DNA of 64,000 nucleotides from Pseudodesulfovibrio nedwellii. GTDB taxonomy: Bacteria; Desulfobacterota; Desulfovibrionia; Desulfovibrionales; Desulfovibrionaceae. Made by a program: the position numbers and the translations under genes. Shown here in pieces: positions 1 to 8,631 of the stretch (positions within the stretch are counted from its first letter, which is position 1; each line of letters opens with the position of its first letter). The DNA lies in contig NZ_AP026709.1 of the NCBI RefSeq assembly GCF_027923765.1, positions 1,173,501-1,237,500 of the forward strand, written 5' to 3'. The notes below the pieces were generated by a model that did not search any database, was not told where the DNA came from, and saw only the letters and a program-made list of their open reading frames with translations.

Positions 1-2280
1 CCGATTGAGATATCCATTGGAACACAGGACAGTCTGTGAAGACACGGCTTCGTAGAGCCGGGGATCAAGACTGCTTCGGCTCCCGTGATGCGGCAAGACA
101 AGGGCCTCGGCCCTTATATCACTTCCCTCCTGCAAAATGGTATCAATCCCGGCCTTCTCAACATCCCCCGGTAACAAGGCCAATGGGCTACCTTTCCACA
201 CCATTCGCATGACCAGTGACCGTTCATTGGCTTTCCCGCTCTTAAATTGAGGATTAGGATGCACCACTTCAAAAACGGCATTATCGGTCAATTTCACCAC
301 AGCCTTGGCGACCAGGGGCTGAGGGGAAAGATGCTTCCGAGCCAGGGCTTTCCGCATCCTTTCACCTGTACGCCCTCGCGGCATCATGCCGTTAGTATAA
401 AATTCCCCTACCTGAAATCGATCAAAAATAAACGGCAGGCCATGACTGTGGTCCACGTCTGGGTGCGTCATAAACACTCCATCCAAACGCGGAGGCCGCC
501 CATACGTCAAAGCCGGTGCCACCACAGCCTCACCCAAATCAAACGTTCGCGAGCCACCCCCGCCATCAACGAGCCATCGATGACCGCCGGGCAAAGAGAC
601 AACCAAAGCCTGTCCCAACCCGACATCCAGCATAGTTAACTGCACTTGATCACGGGTGTCAGCCACCATGACTGAAATATGTGGAAAAACGAGCAAAAGG
701 AATCCGATAGCAGCCAGTTCAACCGGTACCCGTCGTGAACTTCGAACAATGGACACCGCCACAATCAGCAACACGGCGCACCCAAGCATTTCCGGCCATA
801 ACGGTCTCAGCACGGCAAATACAGGCATCAATCCAGCATTACCGGCTGTATGCAGCAGAACCAATAACCCATCCGCGCCTTGTGCTGCCCACCCAAGAAA
901 AATACCGCCGATAAATTGTGTCCACGGAAAGACCGTCAAAAACATACCCGCCAACCCCAGCGGCATAACCACAAAACCAAGCACAGGCAGCCACACCAGA
1001 TTAAGCAAAATATTAGGACTCATCGTCCCGAAATACCAGGAAACGAGAGGCAGTAGCGCAATATTCGCGCAGACACTCATACACATGATGCCGATAGCCC
1101 ATCGAACAAGTTGTCGCGGCCATGAATCACCGGCAAGAAACAAAGAACGGAAATGCGGATACATGAGGCCAATCCCGGCCACAGCCACAACAGACATTTG
1201 CAGACTGAGATCAAAAACCGACATGGGTGAAACAAACACAATGGTCAACAGGGCAAAGAAAAGCCCGTCCATAAGCACTCGGCCCCGCCCTTGAAGCAAC
1301 AGGAATCCCCAAAATCCAAACATCGTTGCTGCCCGAATCAATGATGCAGATGGTTGACCGAGCCATGCATACCCAAGCACCAACGGAGCAGCCATCAGCA
1401 CCGCCAACTTTGGGCGGGGAATAGACAAAAGCAACGGCGGATATATCCAACCCACAAGCAACGCCAGCCCGAACCCCATGGCCGCCACAAACCCCACGTG
1501 CAACCCGGACAGGGCCAAAGTATGCGCCAGCCCCGCACTCCGTGTTGCGTTCATGGTGTCGCTGGACAACAGTGATTTGTCACTCGTGGTCAAAGCCAGA
1601 ACCATGGCTCCACCCTGCGTCTCAGGGACAGACTCTGCCACGGCATGCCGCAGTCGGGCTTTCAACTGCCACAGGATATCATCGGGAGACTCTCCCCATT
1701 GCAAGGACGCTTTCCCCACAGGCCATGCCCGCCAAAAAACACCTTGGCGCTGCCAGTACCATCCATAATCCCAACCACCGGGATTACCAAAACCACGCGC
1801 CGGAACAACTCGCAGCAAAGCCTCAAGGTCCTGCCCCGGCGAGGGCCTGTAACGAGGGTGACGAATAGATAATACCATTCTGCCCGGCAAAATCTCTTCG
1901 ACACCGTCTACCTCGCACCTAATATGACCAAGCACGACACGAAGCCGGTTGCTTGAACGTGGTTCCACCCGTTCTGCCACTGCCCGTACCATGATCGGCT
2001 TTCGACTCTCCGCCCATTCGGGTGTCTCATAGGGTAATTCAGGCGTGCGCTGAGAAGCATAACCAAAACCAAAGACCGCGCAGCAGATAAAAACCAACAA
2101 CGGCAACCGACACATTCGATCTCGCAACAAATAATCAGCCAGATACACTACACCGAGTGCCGCCATGGCCGGAATAGGATGCTTAAAGGACACAATCCCG
2201 AGAACAAACGCCAACCCATAGAATTGCCATGGCAGCAATCCAGGAACGATTGATCGTGATGTCCAACAAGCTTTATCCAT
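1..2280 (-). CDS. comEC: ComEC/Rec2-family DNA uptake channel protein (3' end beyond window)
   Basis: Inner-membrane protein of the ComEC/Rec2 family, which moves single-stranded DNA across the membrane during natural transformation. The frame reads open from an ATG at 2280 to the left edge (760 codons); the stop lies outside. Seen: N-terminal hydrophobic segments, the competence-domain signature HTLALSGLHVG near residue 250, further membrane segments, and a C-terminal metallo-beta-lactamase-like part with THPDVDHSHG near residue 600 and LPHHGS near residue 735. The edge cuts just after SNGYLNR, close to the usual end of the family (about 750-850 aa). The start is chosen as the first ATG in this frame; its ribosome site is weak. 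It follows murA on the same strand after a terminator. No other competence gene is visible, so the role in actual DNA uptake is inferred from family only. Confidence 0.88.
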   Translation of the reverse strand, partial: MDKACWTSRSIVPGLLPWQFYGLAFVLGIVSFKHPIPAMAALGVVYLADYLLRDRMCRLPLLVFICCAVFGFGYASQRTPELPYETPEWAESRKPIMVRAVAERVEPRSSNRLRVVLGHIRCEVDGVEEILPGRMVLSIRHPRYRPSPGQDLEALLRVVPARGFGNPGGWDYGWYWQRQGVFWRAWPVGKASLQWGESPDDILWQLKARLRHAVAESVPETQGGAMVLALTTSDKSLLSSDTMNATRSAGLAHTLALSGLHVGFVAAMGFGLALLVGWIYPPLLLSIPRPKLAVLMAAPLVLGYAWLGQPSASLIRAATMFGFWGFLLLQGRGRVLMDGLFFALLTIVFVSPMSVFDLSLQMSVVAVAGIGLMYPHFRSLFLAGDSWPRQLVRWAIGIMCMSVCANIALLPLVSWYFGTMSPNILLNLVWLPVLGFVVMPLGLAGMFLTVFPWTQFIGGIFLGWAAQGADGLLVLLHTAGNAGLMPVFAVLRPLWPEMLGCAVLLIVAVSIVRSSRRVPVELAAIGFLLLVFPHISVMVADTRDQVQLTMLDVGLGQALVVSLPGGHRWLVDGGGGSRTFDLGEAVVAPALTYGRPPRLDGVFMTHPDVDHSHGLPFIFDRFQVGEFYTNGMMPRGRTGERMRKALARKHLSPQPLVAKAVVKLTDNAVFEVVHPNPQFKSGKANERSLVMRMVWKGSPLALLPGDVEKAGIDTILQEGSDIRAEALVLPHHGSRSSLDPRLYEAVSSQTVLCSNGYLNR

Positions 2281-2420
2281 GGCCACTCAACTTTCATCAT
2301 ATCGGTTACAAAAAATTCCCCCAACAACCATGGAATTAACAGGAAGCTTTCACGTTATCCAGCATCCTTTCAAAAAGCATATCCCGTCCGTCTGTCAGAC
2401 AAGAAGGAAATAACGACAAC

Positions 2421-2453
2421 AAAAAACGACCAACATCACACGGATGTCGGTCG
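2421..2453 (-). terminator. Rho-independent terminator after murA
   Basis: On the minus strand an 11-bp stem with one mismatch (arms CGACCGACATC and GATGTTGGTCG) is followed by six T. It lies 27 nt past the murA stop and separates murA from comEC. Confidence 0.8.
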
Positions 2454-2479
2454 CTAAAATGATAAGTATATTTTAAGAA

Positions 2480-3736
2480 CTATCCGCTGACACGCTTGAT
2501 ACGTGCGCCCACACCGGAAAGCTTGGCTTCGATGTTTTCGTAACCGCGATCCAAGTGATAAATACGTTCAATAGTGGTCGTACCCTCGGCTGCTAGGCCA
2601 GCCAGCACGAGAGATGCACTCGCCCGCAGATCAGAGGCCATGACCGGTGCTCCCCTGAGCTGATTCACCCCATGAACCATGGCAGTGCGCCCCTTGAGCC
2701 GAATGTCGGCACCAAGACGAACCAGTTCGAGAACATGCATGAATCGATTCTCGAAGATTTTTTCCTCGATAATCCCCGTCCCCTTACCAAGGCACATGAG
2801 AGCCATGAGCTGAGCCTGCATATCAGTAGGAAACCCGGGATGAGGCAATGTGGTCACATCCACATTTTCCAACAAACCATTGGCTCGGCGGACCAAAACA
2901 TAGTCTTCTTCCTCCTGCAGCCACACACCCATTTCACGCAATTTGTAGCTGACAGCATCCAAGGCGTTGAAGGGACAATCCAGCACTTCCAATTCTCCAC
3001 CAGTAATGGCCGCAGCCACCATATAGGTTCCGGCTTCAATGCGATCCGGCATGACGCGATAGTCGCATCCAGAAAGAGAAGACACTCCTTGGACCTTAAT
3101 CACACTAGTCCCCTGCCCGGTAATTTTCGCACCGCAGGCATTGAGAAAATTCGCAAGATCCGCGACTTCGGGTTCACGAGCCGCATTCTCGATAATACTT
3201 TCACCCTCAGCCAAACAAGCTGCCATGAGAATATTCTCGGTGCCACCTACGGTTGGAAAGTCCAAAGTAATTTGGGCACCTTTAAGGCCACCCTTACAGT
3301 GTCCCTTGATGTAGCCTTCAGTAATTTCGAACTCGGCTCCCATGCGTTCAAAACCACGAAGATGAAGATCGACCGGACGCGCACCAATGGCACAACCGCC
3401 GGGGAGTGCAACTTTAGCTTCTCCCAATCTGGCCAGAAGCGGGCCAAGACACAATACAGATGCACGCATGGTCTTAACCAGATCATACGGAGCTTCAGGT
3501 TTGAGTCCTGTACACAAACTCGTAGCCTTGTTGTCTTCAAAGGATGTTTCGCATCCAAGAATATTCAAAAGTTTCAAAGAAGTTCTGATATCAGCCAATT
3601 TGGGAACATTGCTCAGATTGACCTGCCCCTCTGCCAAGAGACATGCCATAAGTATAGGCAGAGCCGCATTTTTAGCTCCGCTGACCTGAATACTTCCCTG
3701 AAGCGGAACGCCACCTTCAATAATTAGTTTATCCAT
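2480..3736 (-). CDS. murA: UDP-N-acetylglucosamine 1-carboxyvinyltransferase
   Basis: First committed enzyme of peptidoglycan synthesis: transfers enolpyruvate from PEP to UDP-GlcNAc in the cytoplasm. The 418-aa product is full length for MurA. Seen: SGAKNAALP with Lys22, the active-site loop [15 protein letters not shown] with catalytic Cys115 (so expected to be fosfomycin-sensitive), and Arg91. An AAAGG ribosome site sits just upstream of the ATG. Transcribed alone on the minus strand, divergent from tRNA-His, with its own terminator. Codon use matches its neighbours. MurA is a single essential gene in most proteobacteria, so identification is secure. Confidence 0.97.
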   Translation of the reverse strand: MDKLIIEGGVPLQGSIQVSGAKNAALPILMACLLAEGQVNLSNVPKLADIRTSLKLLNILGCETSFEDNKATSLCTGLKPEAPYDLVKTMRASVLCLGPLLARLGEAKVALPGGCAIGARPVDLHLRGFERMGAEFEITEGYIKGHCKGGLKGAQITLDFPTVGGTENILMAACLAEGESIIENAAREPEVADLANFLNACGAKITGQGTSVIKVQGVSSLSGCDYRVMPDRIEAGTYMVAAAITGGELEVLDCPFNALDAVSYKLREMGVWLQEEEDYVLVRRANGLLENVDVTTLPHPGFPTDMQAQLMALMCLGKGTGIIEEKIFENRFMHVLELVRLGADIRLKGRTAMVHGVNQLRGAPVMASDLRASASLVLAGLAAEGTTTIERIYHLDRGYENIEAKLSGVGARIKRVSG

Positions 3737-3761
3737 CTGTTACCTTTTTTTATTCTTTTGC

Positions 3762-3789
3762 TTGACCGTAGTAAAAAGCTTAGTTAAAT
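3762..3789 (+). promoter_or_regulatory. Sigma70-like promoter of tRNA-His
   Basis: TTGACC (3762-3767) and TTAAAT (3784-3789) are 16 nt apart. The predicted start falls about 7-8 nt before the mature tRNA. Confidence 0.55.
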
Positions 3790-3803
3790 ACTGCCCCTCA
3801 CAC

Positions 3804-3880
3804 GGTGGGTGTAGCTCAGTTGGTAGAGCACCTGGTTGTGGCCCAGGTGGCCGTGGGTTCAAGTCCCATCACTCACCCCA
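3804..3880 (+). tRNA. tRNA-His (GTG)
   Basis: Complete cloverleaf of 77 nt including the encoded CCA. It carries the extra 5' G typical of tRNA-His, a D-loop GCTCAGTTGGTAGAGC, an anticodon stem CCTGG/CCAGG with anticodon GTG at 3838-3840, and a T-arm GTGGGTTCAAGTCCCAT. It stands alone between a promoter and a terminator. Confidence 0.97.
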
Positions 3881-3893
3881 AGTGACCATAATT

Positions 3894-3919
3894 GGACGGA
3901 ACATCAGTTCCGTCCTTTT
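3894..3919 (+). terminator. Terminator of tRNA-His
   Basis: Perfect 9-bp stem GGACGGAAC/GTTCCGTCC with a 4-nt loop followed by TTTT. The T-run touches the 3' end of the convergent SYLF gene. Confidence 0.85.
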
Positions 3920-4664
3920 ATTTTGCCTGAGTAAAAGCATTCTCATTCAGTGCTTTGATTTCGTTCCCTGCCTGAGACAACAGTTCACGCAAACGTTTCG
4001 CAGCTTCGGGTTGAATTTTCTGTTCCAAAAGGATGGATCGTGGCCCGCCGCCTTTCACGCCGGTATACGCTTCGTTCAAAACTGTCCGATCTGTAAAGCC
4101 GCCACTATTGACTGCCAACCCCGCATACAATCCACTCCGCTCTCCCACGAAATATACGTTACCAGATTCATAAAATTCATCAGTCTCATGGATTTCATAA
4201 TCGATATTAAGAACAATCAGACGAGCATGGGCCTGCAAAATGGCACCAGTCAGCAACATGTAACGGACATCATCCTCATGCATAAACAAGACGACACCAG
4301 ACTGTTTTGAAACTCCAGCCTGAAATCCGAATCCAACCGACCCTTTGGTCAGAAAGACCGGACCGGTCCAGCCTTCATCCGTCGAGGCCATCAAAACAGC
4401 GTTGCCACCACCAATGGACACAAGCAGGCTCGCCTCGCCAATGGCGGGAATGATCAACACGCCCTTGGCCTTGTCGATCATCTTGCCGATAACACCTTCG
4501 TGATCATTTCGAATCGTCGTTTCAAGGACGTTCGCGGCCTCGTCCACCAGTGCATTTGCAGCGGCAATATCACCGTCTGCACCACGGGTGGTTTTCCCGG
4601 CGCACCCAGCCATCAGGACGAATCCCAGTATCAGGGGCCAAATAAAACAGTGACGTGTATCCAT
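3918..4664 (-). CDS. SYLF (Ysc84-like) domain lipoprotein
   Basis: Exported lipoprotein of the SYLF/YSC84 family (248 aa). Family members bind lipids; a precise role in bacteria is not settled. Seen: signal peptide with lipobox LMAGC (Cys21), then GVLIIPAIGEASLLVSIGGGNAVL, GPVFLTKGSVGFGFQAG and SGLYAGLAV, the typical glycine-rich SYLF pattern over roughly residues 60-220. It ends in a short charged helix. The start lies 31 nt downstream of the selB stop, so it is probably co-transcribed with selB, although no functional link to selenocysteine is known. Converges on tRNA-His. Confidence 0.85.
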   Translation of the reverse strand: MDTRHCFIWPLILGFVLMAGCAGKTTRGADGDIAAANALVDEAANVLETTIRNDHEGVIGKMIDKAKGVLIIPAIGEASLLVSIGGGNAVLMASTDEGWTGPVFLTKGSVGFGFQAGVSKQSGVVLFMHEDDVRYMLLTGAILQAHARLIVLNIDYEIHETDEFYESGNVYFVGERSGLYAGLAVNSGGFTDRTVLNEAYTGVKGGGPRSILLEQKIQPEAAKRLRELLSQAGNEIKALNENAFTQAK

Positions 4665-4695
4665 GAGAAAGGCCTAAAGGGAGTGTGTCCCTGTG

Positions 4696-6603
4696 TCAAG
4701 AACGTTTGCGGAGATGACGTACGTCTCCAACGCGGACTGTCAATTTCTCTTTATCAAAATACTCCAATATCGGAATAAGATACTTACGCGAAAGCCCTGT
4801 TATCTCCTTGCAGTCAGGGGCGGACATTTCTTGATTATCCGCAAAAAAAGCAACTATCCGGCCTTGAAGGTCATCCAAGGCCGCCTTATGATAATACATG
4901 TCACCTTTGATGCGTACCAACGCTCCTTGCTCCTGCAACAACTTCAAAACACCAGAAGCCTGCTTAAAGTCCATGCCAAGCGGTTCAAGTACATCCTTGA
5001 GATTGGGCGGGGTACCGCCTCCTTTAGTATAGGCATCAAGGATGGTTTCACGGACTTTTGCCTGATCTGAAGCCAACGAAACTTTATGCCCTTTCAACTT
5101 GAGCAATTCCTGCTCGGCAATGATTTCACCAGTCTTAAGCATCCGTTCAACCACAAAATGAAACAACTTGGGAGGCAAATCATTGCCCCAAGAGGAAGCC
5201 AGTTCACCTCGTTGCACACCGGGTTTCATAGAATCCCTGGCATGAAAATCCTTCAAAAAGACAAGCAGACTCTCACCAAGTGACGCCGCCAGTTGCCCAC
5301 CGGCATACCGACGCGTTTCCTTGTCAAACAACACAGACTTCTGCTGACCACCAAGTAGTCCCAAAGTCTTCTCCAACCCCTTTGTTTCAAGATTGGTCAT
5401 GGTCAGCAATTGTGCGAAAGTCAATCCGACAGGACCTGCTAATTCCAATTGGGCTGCTGCCACCTCTTCGGGCGTCTCGGCAGCAAGCTGCTGCATAAGC
5501 TCCACCTTATCCGAGAATCGTTTTATAGTATGCCCGACTGGTCCTATAACCCGACCACCTGCAAAAGCGCGGAGCGGAGAAAATGCGCGCAACACGATAC
5601 GATCACCATATACTGCGGCCAACGGTTCCGAAAATCGGACCTGACAGACGCAAGTTTCACCGGGTTTCAGATCTTCTCGATCCAACAGATAAACACGAGC
5701 CAACACTTCACGCGCACCGTGATGAAAATGTATTTCCCGCCGATGCTTGAGCGGCAGATGTGAAGATTCCAGAACGGTTAACTCGATGTCCCACACAGTT
5801 GAAGGGAACAATGACCCCGGGCGAGCCAACACATCTCCCCGCCTGATATCGTCCACTTCCAGGCCATGCAAATTGATGGCCGTCCGTCGTCCGGCCTGAG
5901 CTGTCTCCACAGCCTCGCCATGCGATTGCAAACTACGCACTTTGGTCTCTACTCCGGCTGGATAAAGAATAATATCGTCACCAACAGAAATGGAACCGGA
6001 AACCATAGTCCCGGTGACCACGGTACCGTGTCCTTTCATGGTGAACACACGATCCACGGGCAGACGAAATAGATCGGAACGACGACGGGGCTTGAATTCT
6101 GCCATCAAGGTCCGCAACTGATCCTTGAGCGCATCCAATCCGTCACCGGTATGCGCGGATACCGGTATAATCGGTGCGCCAGCAAGAAATGTTGGTTCAA
6201 GATAAGACGCAACTTCTTCTTCCACCATCTCCAACCATTCCGCATCCACCATGTCAGTCTTGGTCAAAGCAACAACGCCAGTTGTCACACCAAGCAATTG
6301 ACAAATCTCCAAATGCTCACGGGTCTGGGGCATGATGCCTTCATCCGCTGCAATGGCCAAAACCACAAAATCAATACCTGCAGCACCGGCCACCATGTTC
6401 TTAACGAATTTTTCATGGCCAGGGACATCGACGATACCCAGTCTGTTCCCCTCTCCCAAATCAAGAAAGGCAAAACCGAGTTCTATGGTGATACCGCGTT
6501 TTTTCTCTTCGGATAATCGATCACAATCAATACCGGTAAGCGCTTTAATGAGTGTTGTCTTTCCATGGTCGATATGACCGGCTGTTCCCATGATAACGGG
6601 CAT
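4696..6603 (-). CDS. selB: Selenocysteine-specific elongation factor SelB
   Basis: GTPase that delivers selenocysteyl-tRNA to UGA codons marked by a SECIS hairpin. The 635-aa product has G1 GHIDHGKT (residues 9-16), [10 protein letters not shown]3 DVPGHEKF and G4-like LTKTD. EF-Tu-like beta domains follow (for example [14 protein letters not shown]), then a C-terminal half of winged helices (residues about 380-635) that binds the SECIS RNA. The charged C-terminus RHLRKRS is typical. AAGGA precedes the ATG at 6603. selA lies 3.4 kb away on the same strand, with two plus-strand genes and an M18 peptidase gene between. No tRNA-Sec gene was recognised in the window. Presence of selA and selB implies the organism makes selenoproteins such as formate dehydrogenase. 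Confidence 0.96.
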   Translation of the reverse strand: MPVIMGTAGHIDHGKTTLIKALTGIDCDRLSEEKKRGITIELGFAFLDLGEGNRLGIVDVPGHEKFVKNMVAGAAGIDFVVLAIAADEGIMPQTREHLEICQLLGVTTGVVALTKTDMVDAEWLEMVEEEVASYLEPTFLAGAPIIPVSAHTGDGLDALKDQLRTLMAEFKPRRRSDLFRLPVDRVFTMKGHGTVVTGTMVSGSISVGDDIILYPAGVETKVRSLQSHGEAVETAQAGRRTAINLHGLEVDDIRRGDVLARPGSLFPSTVWDIELTVLESSHLPLKHRREIHFHHGAREVLARVYLLDREDLKPGETCVCQVRFSEPLAAVYGDRIVLRAFSPLRAFAGGRVIGPVGHTIKRFSDKVELMQQLAAETPEEVAAAQLELAGPVGLTFAQLLTMTNLETKGLEKTLGLLGGQQKSVLFDKETRRYAGGQLAASLGESLLVFLKDFHARDSMKPGVQRGELASSWGNDLPPKLFHFVVERMLKTGEIIAEQELLKLKGHKVSLASDQAKVRETILDAYTKGGGTPPNLKDVLEPLGMDFKQASGVLKLLQEQGALVRIKGDMYYHKAALDDLQGRIVAFFADNQEMSAPDCKEITGLSRKYLIPILEYFDKEKLTVRVGDVRHLRKRS

Positions 6604-6988
6604 ATATGGTAATCCTTGACTATCTGTTTTTAATTACAACGAGAACTTAGATGATAGGGAAAAACAGGCTTCGCCACAAGAGCACAAAACAAGCTCTCAA
6701 CTTTAAAGTCAAAACACAATTCAACACTGGATGCAATTTCTCAAAAAAACACTCAATCAATATACAAATACGTTTATTGTCTCACCATTCAAAGGCAAGT
6801 GGAAAACCCAAAAAAACGCACTATTCCTGTTTATGATTACCATCTTTCCAAAACTCTCATGGGGTGTAGACAATAATGTTTGCACCCTTTTTTCATCATA
6901 TCGTGACAATTAGAATAGTTTCATATAGGACCAGTATTATATTTTTTCTTAATCAATATACACACTCAATCTGTGGAGTTATTATTTC
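6604..6988. other. Intergenic region between divergent selB and fecR-domain gene
   Basis: A 385-nt, AT-rich gap with no supported ORF. It must hold the selB promoter (minus) and the promoter of the FecR-domain gene (plus). Its notable content is a strong plus-strand terminator at 6862-6893 that follows no annotated gene (listed separately). Confidence 0.6.
6862..6893 (+). terminator. Strong intrinsic terminator with no gene upstream
   Basis: An 11-bp uninterrupted stem (arms GGGTGTAGACA and TGTTTGCACCC, with two G-U pairs) closes an ATAA tetraloop and is followed by six T. The shape is ideal for plus-strand termination, but the nearest upstream gene, selB, runs the other way. It could end a small RNA transcribed from about 6620-6860, or act as an attenuator in the 5' leader of the FecR-domain gene, whose ATG is 96 nt further on. 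Confidence 0.7.
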
Positions 6989-7948
6989 ATGATATCCATG
7001 AGAATTACACAGTGCGTTATGGCTCTCCTCATAACGGCTGTCTGCATAAGTCCCTCTTTGTCGATGGCAGCCGCACCTTCTCAAGCCCCCGACCCAATAG
7101 GTGAAGTGATCCACATCATGGGGTTTGTCTCGGCCCAAATACCGGGCATGGACGCCAGAAAACTTGAATTGAAAAGCCCAGTTTTCATCCATGAAGTTAT
7201 TGTCACAGGAAGAACCGGCAACGTGGAAATCCGCTTCAAGGATGACACCATTTATTCTCAGGGAACCGAGTCGACTCTCTCCATGGACGACTATGTCTTT
7301 TCCGAAGACGCTTCCTCTTCGAAACTCCTTTTCAAAATGGGCGAAGGAACATTCCGTTTTGTCACAGGCCAAATCGTCAAACAAAATCCTGACGCCTTTG
7401 CTTTGACAACCCCCATGACCTCCATCGGTATTCGAGGCACTGAACCTTTCGCTATTGTCGAACCCAAACGGGAACGCATAGGGGTTCTCGAGATAGCTTC
7501 TGGACACACGGTAGTTGTCACTTCAGAAATAAACGCCATGTCAATGTCTGAAGCAAATCTCATGACCGATATTGAACTTGGCCGTCCTCTTTCACCACCA
7601 GCCCCTATCCCTGCTGCGGTCCGCGAAAAAGTCATCAAGGCAGCCCCCATGACTAGTCAGGGAGAGTTCGGGTTGTATGGCTCAAAAAAAGAACTTCAAC
7701 TCAAAGCTGATGGTTTCAAGAATCTTCTGAATTTTGAAAAAAAACAAATTGGTGGGTTGAACGTCCATCCAGACTACCAACAACTGCGCAAAATTGCTGT
7801 GCAGGAGCGAGCCTTCAATAACGCCACAAATGAACGAGATGGAAAGACAAAGGCGGAAGCAGGCTTGGGTGGCGGTGAAAACACAGATACCGCTAGCAGC
7901 GAGAGCGAAGGCGGCGGAGCAAGTAGTCCTGCAGGGTCTACCCCATAA
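6989..7948 (+). CDS. Secreted FecR-domain protein
   Basis: Periplasmic or secreted protein of 319 aa with a FecR domain. Seen: signal peptide to about residue 27 (ending near SLSMAAA), then a FecR-type beta domain (about 38-150). The key stretches are GEVIHIMGFVSAQ, EVIVTGRTGNVEIRFKDDTI and TTPMTSIGIRGTEPF; that last segment is the most conserved part of stand-alone FecR proteins. The C-terminus is low complexity, rich in Gly, Ser and Glu. GGAG lies about 11 nt before the ATG. No ECF sigma factor or TonB receptor is nearby, so it is not a classic FecR anti-sigma factor; secreted FecR proteins of unknown ligand are common in Desulfovibrio. A Sel1-repeat lipoprotein follows 57 nt later, probably in the same transcript. 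Confidence 0.8.
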   Translation: MISMRITQCVMALLITAVCISPSLSMAAAPSQAPDPIGEVIHIMGFVSAQIPGMDARKLELKSPVFIHEVIVTGRTGNVEIRFKDDTIYSQGTESTLSMDDYVFSEDASSSKLLFKMGEGTFRFVTGQIVKQNPDAFALTTPMTSIGIRGTEPFAIVEPKRERIGVLEIASGHTVVVTSEINAMSMSEANLMTDIELGRPLSPPAPIPAAVREKVIKAAPMTSQGEFGLYGSKKELQLKADGFKNLLNFEKKQIGGLNVHPDYQQLRKIAVQERAFNNATNERDGKTKAEAGLGGGENTDTASSESEGGGASSPAGSTP

Positions 7949-8005
7949 CGAAAGACTCAAATGGCTAAAAGCATGAACCGTTGACGCCGATGAAGGAATA
8001 AAACG

Positions 8006-8563
8006 ATGAATCGATTTCTCAAATATAGTGTTTTTTTTATACTTATTACCCTCCTGCCTGCCGGTTGTGTCGTCGAGAAAGTGACGAATCAAATACCGGA
8101 ACGACAAGGAACAAAGGCGTATCTGAAAAAAGACTACGACACCGCTATCACCAAATATGAGTATGCTGCGGAAAACGACAATGCCAACGCAAAGTACGCA
8201 TTGGCCACAATGTATATGGAAGGTGAAGGGGTTGAAAAAGACATGAACAAGGCCCTGCAACTTCTTGAGCAGGCATGCGATCAGGAACAAAAGGACGCAC
8301 TGCTCATGCTCGGCCTGTTTTACGTCTATGGGGACAATGTCCCGACCGACGAAATCAAAGGCGCCGAACTCATATACAGAGCTGGCGTCGCTGAAAATGA
8401 TGTAGCTATGTACTACATGGGCCATCTCTACGCAGCAGGTGTCGGCGTGAAAAAGGATCTTCGCCGAGCACAAATGTGGATGAACAACGCCAAAAAATTC
8501 GGTTTTCCTGTCAAGGAAGAACTCCTGACGCTCAAAGGATTAGAAGCTTTGTACGACAACTAA
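8006..8563 (+). CDS. Sel1-repeat (TPR-like) lipoprotein
   Basis: Exported lipoprotein of 185 aa. Seen: signal peptide with lipobox LPAGC (Cys21), a TPR-like helix pair (AYLKKDYDTAITKYEYAAEN), and about three Sel1 repeats marked by AKYALATMYMEGEGVEKDMNKAL, ALLMLGLFYVYGDNVPTD and AMYYMGHLYAAGVGVKKDLRRA. Sel1 repeats form curved helical surfaces for protein binding. AAGGA precedes the ATG. It lies just downstream of the FecR-domain gene and ends at a terminator. Function unknown; the pairing suggests an envelope complex. Confidence 0.82.
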   Translation: MNRFLKYSVFFILITLLPAGCVVEKVTNQIPERQGTKAYLKKDYDTAITKYEYAAENDNANAKYALATMYMEGEGVEKDMNKALQLLEQACDQEQKDALLMLGLFYVYGDNVPTDEIKGAELIYRAGVAENDVAMYYMGHLYAAGVGVKKDLRRAQMWMNNAKKFGFPVKEELLTLKGLEALYDN

Positions 8564-8585
8564 CCCACTGTATAAAACAAAATAA

Positions 8586-8616
8586 GGGGTGCCAACAGAC
8601 TGTCGGCACCCCTTTT
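8586..8616. terminator. Bidirectional terminator between Sel1 gene and M18 peptidase gene
   Basis: Perfect 8-bp stem GGGGTGCC/GGCACCCC followed by TTTT on plus. On minus the stem is followed by a T-rich stretch (TTATTTTGTTTTAT). It serves both convergent genes. Confidence 0.85.
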
Positions 8617-8631
8617 CTATCCAATTCGCAG

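Noticed and set aside
656-1294. 212-codon plus-strand frame over comEC
   Set aside because: It lies antisense to a continuous ComEC reading frame with clear family motifs. Its product is rich in Ser, Thr and Asn with no domain, as expected of a shadow frame.
2672-3727. 351-codon plus-strand frame over murA
   Set aside because: Fully antisense to a secure MurA gene; no ribosome site and no recognisable motif.
7682-8473. 263-codon minus-strand frame over the FecR and Sel1 genes
   Set aside because: Antisense to two genes with signal peptides and domain motifs; hydrophobic Phe/Cys-rich shadow product.
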